From contig JAHWIG010000021.1 in NCBI GenBank assembly GCA_019322735.1, positions 1-8,492 of the forward strand: DNA of 8,492 nucleotides. The letters run 5' to 3'. The position numbers and the translations under genes were made by a program. The notes under the pieces were generated by a model. That model worked only from the letters and a program-made list of their open reading frames with translations, had not been told where the DNA came from and made no database searches. Below are positions 5,507 through 8,492 of the stretch, in pieces; position 1 is the first letter of the stretch; every line of letters begins with the position of its first letter. The stretch is from Candidatus Woesearchaeota archaeon. Its GTDB lineage: Archaea; Nanobdellota; Nanobdellia; Woesearchaeales; BS150m-G63.

Positions 5507-6897
5507 GGTTTTTCTCCCCCAATACAGAAGGTGCAGAGGTTCTTTGATTTTATTCCAAGGCTTTTATATGCTTTTAGCATGCCTTCAGAAGAGATATATG
5601 TTACTGGCATACCAATCTTTTCACTTATCTCCTCAATACTTCTATTTCTAGCGATAAAATCATCAGTTGGTGGCATATCTACACCGTATTCACAACCTCT
5701 TGGTATATTATCATTAGGAATAATACCAATTGGCGGAGTAAAATTAACTAAGTATGCTTTCTTTACCTTTGCTTCATCATATAATAGATTTCTTGTATGT
5801 TTTGAATTATTTCCCCTTACTGTGCTGTCATCAATTACAATTACTGTTTTTCCTTTTAACTCATCTTTCATGTGGGGCAATATATACATATTATTTTTTA
5901 TTGATTTCTCTCTGTCATCAACAGTAGATCCAAGGAAGGATCTTTCGCTGTGTATTTTAAAGAAGATGGGAATAAAGGGTAAATTTGTTTTTTTTGCATA
6001 GCTCCTTGCTGCAACTTCTGGGCATCTAGGAATATAAGTTACAAGATCTGCTTTTGGATGAAATTCTTTTGCTAAAACTTCTCCAAGAGTTTCCCTTAAT
6101 TTTCTAACACTTGTTTTATTTATAATAGAATCAAAATTGCCAATATAATTCCATTCAAAGAAACAATGTTTTATATTTGGTTGTATAACCTGTTCTTTTC
6201 TATAATCTCCCTTTGGTGTTAGATAGTAAACAGATCCAGGATCCAGGTCTTCTATAAGTTCTCCGCCATTATTTCTAAATGCAATCTCTTCTGATGCAAC
6301 TCCATATTTTCCGTCTTTCCAGCCAAGAACTCCTGGTTTTATACCTGTTCTATCTCGTAGAACAATTATGTCTTTTCTTCTTTTATCTGCAATAGCAATA
6401 GTATAGGCACCAGGGATATTCCTTAATAGATAATACTCCCCTTTTTCTTTGAATAAATGCAATAATGCCTCTGTATCACACCCTGTTGTTAGTAAGTTCA
6501 TATCAACTTCTTTTAAGTATTCAGGATTTACTTGGCCATTATGCACAATTGCCATATCGCAATCAAGAATTATCTCTAGATCCCCTTTTTTTTCTGATCT
6601 GCCACCAATAACATTTGGATGAGCATCTTCCAGGATTTTGTCTTTTCTCCCCCTTGTTGCATATCTAACATGCGCCATAAATGTATGATATTTTGGACTT
6701 GGGAATATTTTATGAAGGTCAGTGATATCAAATCTATCTACTGGACCTTTCCATTTTATAACATCTATTCTTTCTTCACCAATAGCAGCTATACCTGTCG
6801 CTTCTCTTCCTCTGTGCTGCAGTGATTTTATTAATGAGTATGTATCATGCAATGTGTGTGCAACAGCTAACCCACAATTATGGCTTATATCAGACAT
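5500..6897 (-). CDS. purF: Amidophosphoribosyltransferase (glutamine PRPP amidotransferase), Fe-S type
   Basis: It catalyses the first committed step of purine synthesis, PRPP plus glutamine to phosphoribosylamine. At 465 residues it has an N-terminal Ntn glutaminase (8 to about 235) and a C-terminal phosphoribosyltransferase domain. The nucleophile C8 follows a short MSDISHN stretch that would have to be cleaved, as in Bacillus-type PurF. Also visible are QHRGREATGIA (28-38), HVRYATRG (76-83), HNGQ (119-122) and CDTE (140-143). The PRPP loop is VIVIDDSTVRG (352-362). C245, C402, C455 and C458 (CTFC) have the spacing of the 4Fe-4S ligands of Bacillus PurF. Some positions differ from the usual enzyme, for example IPRCPEVAA (289-297) and RDRTGIKPGVLG (181-192). 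The ATG has GGGGGA five bases upstream. No other purine gene is nearby. It is divergent from glutaredoxin. Confidence 0.9.
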   Translation of the reverse strand: MSDISHNCGLAVAHTLHDTYSLIKSLQHRGREATGIAAIGEERIDVIKWKGPVDRFDITDLHKIFPSPKYHTFMAHVRYATRGRKDKILEDAHPNVIGGRSEKKGDLEIILDCDMAIVHNGQVNPEYLKEVDMNLLTTGCDTEALLHLFKEKGEYYLLRNIPGAYTIAIADKRRKDIIVLRDRTGIKPGVLGWKDGKYGVASEEIAFRNNGGELIEDLDPGSVYYLTPKGDYRKEQVIQPNIKHCFFEWNYIGNFDSIINKTSVRKLRETLGEVLAKEFHPKADLVTYIPRCPEVAARSYAKKTNLPFIPIFFKIHSERSFLGSTVDDREKSIKNNMYILPHMKDELKGKTVIVIDDSTVRGNNSKHTRNLLYDEAKVKKAYLVNFTPPIGIIPNDNIPRGCEYGVDMPPTDDFIARNRSIEEISEKIGMPVTYISSEGMLKAYKSLGIKSKNLCTFCIGGEKPF

Positions 6898-6902
6898 TTA
6901 AT

Positions 6903-6908
6903 TCCCCC
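6903..6908 (-). promoter_or_regulatory. Shine-Dalgarno sequence of purF
   Basis: GGGGGA on the minus strand ends five bases before the ATG at 6897. It fixes the start and so the seven-residue stretch before the catalytic cysteine. Confidence 0.6.
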
Positions 6909-6929
6909 AAGAAACAGAGAGAATATGTT

Positions 6930-6941
6930 CTATTTATTATT
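6930..6941 (-). promoter_or_regulatory. Candidate TATA-like box of purF
   Basis: AATAATAAATAG on the minus strand is centred about 39 bp before the ATG, which would give a leader of about 12 bases containing the ribosome site. ATTTATAAGC at 6951-6960 is an alternative that would give a leader of about 33 bases. Confidence 0.35.
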
Positions 6942-6963
6942 TGTGTTTTTGCTTATAAATAGA

Positions 6964-6974
6964 AATATTTAAAA
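6964..6974 (+). promoter_or_regulatory. Candidate TATA-like box of the glutaredoxin-trxB operon
   Basis: ATATTTAAAAG is centred about 51 bp before the ATG at 7020, giving a leader of roughly 25 bases that holds the ribosome site. TTATAA at 6953-6958 is palindromic and could serve either this operon or the divergent purF gene. Confidence 0.4.
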
Positions 6975-7008
6975 GTATTACATATTTGTGTTATTTTATT
7001 GTTAAAAA

Positions 7009-7013
7009 GAGGT
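7009..7013 (+). promoter_or_regulatory. Shine-Dalgarno sequence of the glutaredoxin gene
   Basis: GAGGT, within GAGGTAATC, is close to the ideal complement of the 16S rRNA 3' end and stands six bases before the ATG at 7020. It decides the start against the in-frame TTG at 6999, whose extension would run through the ribosome site. Confidence 0.75.
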
Positions 7014-7019
7014 AATCAT

Positions 7020-7253
7020 ATGGCAAAAGTAAAAGTGTATTCAACACCAACCTGTCCTTGGTGTACTAAGGCAAAGGAATTCTTAACTAAAAATAATGTA
7101 AAATTTGAAAATATTAATGTTGCAGAAGATGAGAAAGCAAGAAATGACATAATTGAGAAGTCAGGACAGATGGGTGTTCCAGTTATTGAGATAGATAAGG
7201 AGATTATTGTTGGCTTTGATGAGCAAAAGATACGGAAGGCACTTAAATTATAA
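7020..7253 (+). CDS. Glutaredoxin-like thiol-disulfide oxidoreductase
   Basis: This is a small cytosolic dithiol protein (77 residues) of the glutaredoxin/NrdH-like group; it reduces disulfides using an electron donor. The active site is TPTCPWC (9-15) with C12 and C15. The cis-proline is P54 in MGVPV (51-55), and GFDE (65-68) closes the fold. The whole protein is one thioredoxin fold with no extra domain. CPWC is intermediate between glutaredoxin CPYC and NrdH-type sites. The trxB gene follows after 10 bp on the same strand, so this protein is probably reduced by that flavoprotein rather than by glutathione; this is inferred from context. The start is set by the strong Shine-Dalgarno sequence at 7009-7013. 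Confidence 0.93.
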   Translation: MAKVKVYSTPTCPWCTKAKEFLTKNNVKFENINVAEDEKARNDIIEKSGQMGVPVIEIDKEIIVGFDEQKIRKALKL

Positions 7254-7263
7254 AAAAAGAGAA

Positions 7264-8181
7264 ATGGTTAAATTATATGACACCATAATCATAGGGGCAG
7301 GTATTGCTGGACTGACTGCTGCTATTTATGCTTCTAGAGAAAGAAGGAAATTTGAAGTATTATCTGCTGATTTTGGAGGGCAGTTCTTAGAGAGCGGAGA
7401 AGTATATAATTATCCAGGCATTGTTGAGACTACTGGAGTAGAATTTAGCTCAATTATGGAAGAACAGATGAAGTTTAATAATATTAAGGTAAAAGAAGGC
7501 AGAGTAAAGAGGATTGAAAAAAAAGGAAATGATTTTAAGGTTATCACTAATAAAAAAAACTATGACACAAGAACAGTTATTATTGCAACAGGAGCAAGAC
7601 CCAGATATTTAGGTATTCCTGGAGAAACAGATTTCTCCAATAAGGGATTAACTTATTGTGCAATCTGTGATGGACCTTTATTTCAGGGGATGGATGTTGC
7701 AGTTATTGGGGGTGGAGATTCTGCTTTAGAGGCAGTCCATTTCATGGAGAATATTGTTTCTAAAATATATCTGATGGTATTAGGAGAAAAATTGGTTGCT
7801 CATGAATATCTGAAGGAATATGTCCTAAATAATAAAAAGGTAAAGATTATATATAATGCTAAGACAAATCAAATATTAGGAAATAAGTTTTTAACTGGGA
7901 TTAGATATGAGCAGAAAGGAAAACTGAAAGAATTAAAGGTGAAAGGCGTTATTGTTGAGATTGGAAGGGTTCCAAATACTGAATTTGCAAAAGATATTGT
8001 AAAATTAGATAAACATAATCATGTTGAGATTGATTGTTACGGAAATACAAGTGTTCCTGGGATTTTTGCAGCAGGAGACTGCGCATCTGGACATGAATAT
8101 CAGTTTGTTATTGCTGGAGGCCAGGGGTGTATGGCATTGATTAAGGCAATGAGGTATTTGGCTAGACAAAAGGGTGGTTAG
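7264..8181 (+). CDS. trxB: Thioredoxin reductase-like FAD-dependent disulfide reductase
   Basis: This is a low-molecular-weight thioredoxin reductase homologue of 305 residues, the normal length. The FAD site is GAGIAGL (11-17) plus FAAGDCA (268-274). The redox pair is CAIC (C132, C135) before DG. The pyridine nucleotide domain has VIGGGDSALEA (147-157). The usual HRRxxxR signature that binds the 2'-phosphate of NADPH is absent: the aligned stretch is VLGEKLV (172-178). It may therefore use NADH or another donor, as in other non-canonical archaeal versions. The ATG at 7264 was chosen because the FAD motif then lies at the usual distance; in-frame extensions start inside the glutaredoxin gene. 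The only ribosome-site hint is the weak AAGAGAA just before the ATG, so translation may be coupled to the gene before it. Glutaredoxin is the likely electron acceptor. Confidence 0.93.
   Translation: MVKLYDTIIIGAGIAGLTAAIYASRERRKFEVLSADFGGQFLESGEVYNYPGIVETTGVEFSSIMEEQMKFNNIKVKEGRVKRIEKKGNDFKVITNKKNYDTRTVIIATGARPRYLGIPGETDFSNKGLTYCAICDGPLFQGMDVAVIGGGDSALEAVHFMENIVSKIYLMVLGEKLVAHEYLKEYVLNNKKVKIIYNAKTNQILGNKFLTGIRYEQKGKLKELKVKGVIVEIGRVPNTEFAKDIVKLDKHNHVEIDCYGNTSVPGIFAAGDCASGHEYQFVIAGGQGCMALIKAMRYLARQKGG
7811..7844 (+). repeat. Source copy of a 34-bp inverted repeat within trxB
   Basis: This internal trxB stretch is in its expected coding frame. Its exact reverse complement occurs at 8354-8387, about 0.5 kb downstream. 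Confidence 0.9.
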
Positions 8182-8186
8182 GATAA

Positions 8187-8196
8187 TTTTATATAA
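8187..8196 (+). promoter_or_regulatory. TATA-like box before the last gene
   Basis: TTTTATATAA is centred about 26 bp before the ATG at 8217, matching a leaderless transcript. It lies too close to the in-frame ATG at 8202 to drive that start. Confidence 0.6.
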
Positions 8197-8216
8197 GAGT
8201 TATGATTCTTTTTGGT

Positions 8217-8450
8217 ATGGATTATAAATATCATAAATATAGAAGAATTCGTCATTGGGTTGTTGCCCCTTTCTTATGGGTGAACATAATTCCTTTATTA
8301 TTATTGGATTTATTTCTTGAAATTTATCATAGGATAGCATTTAGAATATATCTTTTACCTTTTTATTATTTAGGACATATTCCTTCACAAATGTTCAAAG
8401 AAAAGAATTGGATAACTGTTTCAATCCGACTTGCAGATGCAAAGACCTGA
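8217..8450 (+). CDS. Small membrane protein, C-terminal part doubtful
   Basis: The first 45 residues look like a conserved uncharacterised protein that I have seen in CPR bacteria and DPANN archaea: a basic N-terminus MDYKYHKYRRIRHW (1-14), one or two hydrophobic segments (about 15-35) and EIYHRIAFRIY (35-45). As I recall the family, it then continues with a charged segment and a Cys-x-x-Cys region of about 60 more residues. Here the protein changes character at residue 46 (8352), right where an inverted copy of trxB begins, and ends at residue 77 with unrelated sequence. It is therefore probably a broken or chimeric version. The ATG at 8217 is preferred over 8202 because the family begins there and the TATA box lies 26 bp upstream. 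Function unknown. Confidence 0.55.
   Translation: MDYKYHKYRRIRHWVVAPFLWVNIIPLLLLDLFLEIYHRIAFRIYLLPFYYLGHIPSQMFKEKNWITVSIRLADAKT
8354..8387 (-). repeat. Inverted copy of an internal trxB segment
   Basis: Read on the minus strand, these 34 bases are identical to 7811-7844. Upstream (8338-8353) the sequence keeps a looser AT-rich likeness to the trxB strand, including a shared AGCATT. Downstream of 8387 the likeness stops. The copy lies inside the frame of the last gene. Confidence 0.9.
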
Positions 8451-8492
8451 AGATAGTTAGAGAAATTATTCTACGCTGCACTAATTGCCATT

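Noticed and set aside
5531..6001. 156-codon plus-strand frame antisense to purF
   Set aside because: It is entirely within purF, hydrophobic by virtue of the reverse-strand composition, and has no promoter or homology that I recognise.
7207..7263. N-terminal extension of thioredoxin reductase into the glutaredoxin gene
   Set aside because: The FAD motif would be pushed 19 residues inward and no ribosome site supports the earlier start; ATG at 7264 gives the family's normal N-terminus.
8418..8427. GTTTCAATCC, which resembles the end of some archaeal CRISPR repeats
   Set aside because: Only one copy is present, with no second repeat or spacer-like spacing and no cas genes, so there is no array to support.
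8478..8492. Partial likeness of the last bases (TGCAC-T-AATTGCCAT) to purF at about 6543-6556
   Set aside because: Only about 14 bases with a gap in AT-rich sequence; too short to claim a third repeat.
8430..8492. Possible small structured RNA or tRNA piece at the right edge
   Set aside because: No cloverleaf, no CCA end and no clear box C/D pairs are seen, and the segment may be chimeric.

Overview
The window looks like archaeal DNA, most likely from a small-genome DPANN lineage of the Woesearchaeota/Pacearchaeota kind. It is AT-rich with strong AGA/AGG use for arginine. Several genes have a TATA-like box about 25-28 bp upstream of the ATG, the spacing of archaeal leaderless transcripts, while others have Shine-Dalgarno sequences. 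The lineage call is inference from promoters and gene mix; no rRNA or ribosomal protein gene is present to fix it. Gene density is high and no gene-free stretch exceeds about 125 bp.

Layout from left to right. A 5'-incomplete DUF4015-type putative glycoside hydrolase (+) runs in from the left edge. A RecB/Cas4-like PD-(D/E)XK nuclease with an Fe-S cysteine set (+) and a bacterial-type S-adenosylmethionine synthetase, metK (+), follow. Convergent to metK is an unrecognised protein (-) with an N-terminal ExoX-C/DUF3820-like motif and possible zinc ligands; it is divergent from a small MNT-type nucleotidyltransferase (+). A minus-strand block follows: amidophosphoribosyltransferase purF, then a YHS-plus-MauE/DoxX-like membrane protein, then a membrane-anchored cyclophilin. 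Divergent from purF is a tight glutaredoxin-thioredoxin reductase pair (+). The last gene (+) is a small membrane protein whose C-terminal part is doubtful.

Functionally, the right half has a thiol/redox and protein-folding flavour: glutaredoxin, a thioredoxin reductase lacking the usual NADPH-phosphate motif, a redox-associated MauE-like membrane protein with a metal-binding YHS domain, and an outward-facing prolyl isomerase. The left half is a mix of one-carbon metabolism (MetK), DNA processing and small accessory enzymes. I see no mobile element, CRISPR array, tRNA or rRNA.

The most unusual structural signal is at the two flanks. Bases 1-37 are an exact inverted copy of the 3' end of metK (3132-3168), and bases 8354-8387 are an exact inverted copy of an internal piece of trxB (7811-7844). 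The right copy appears to interrupt a conserved small protein. Two short inverted local duplications, one near each end, fit chimeric read or contig-end artefacts best, with in vivo template switching as the alternative. Sequence outside about 48-8351 should therefore be treated with caution.
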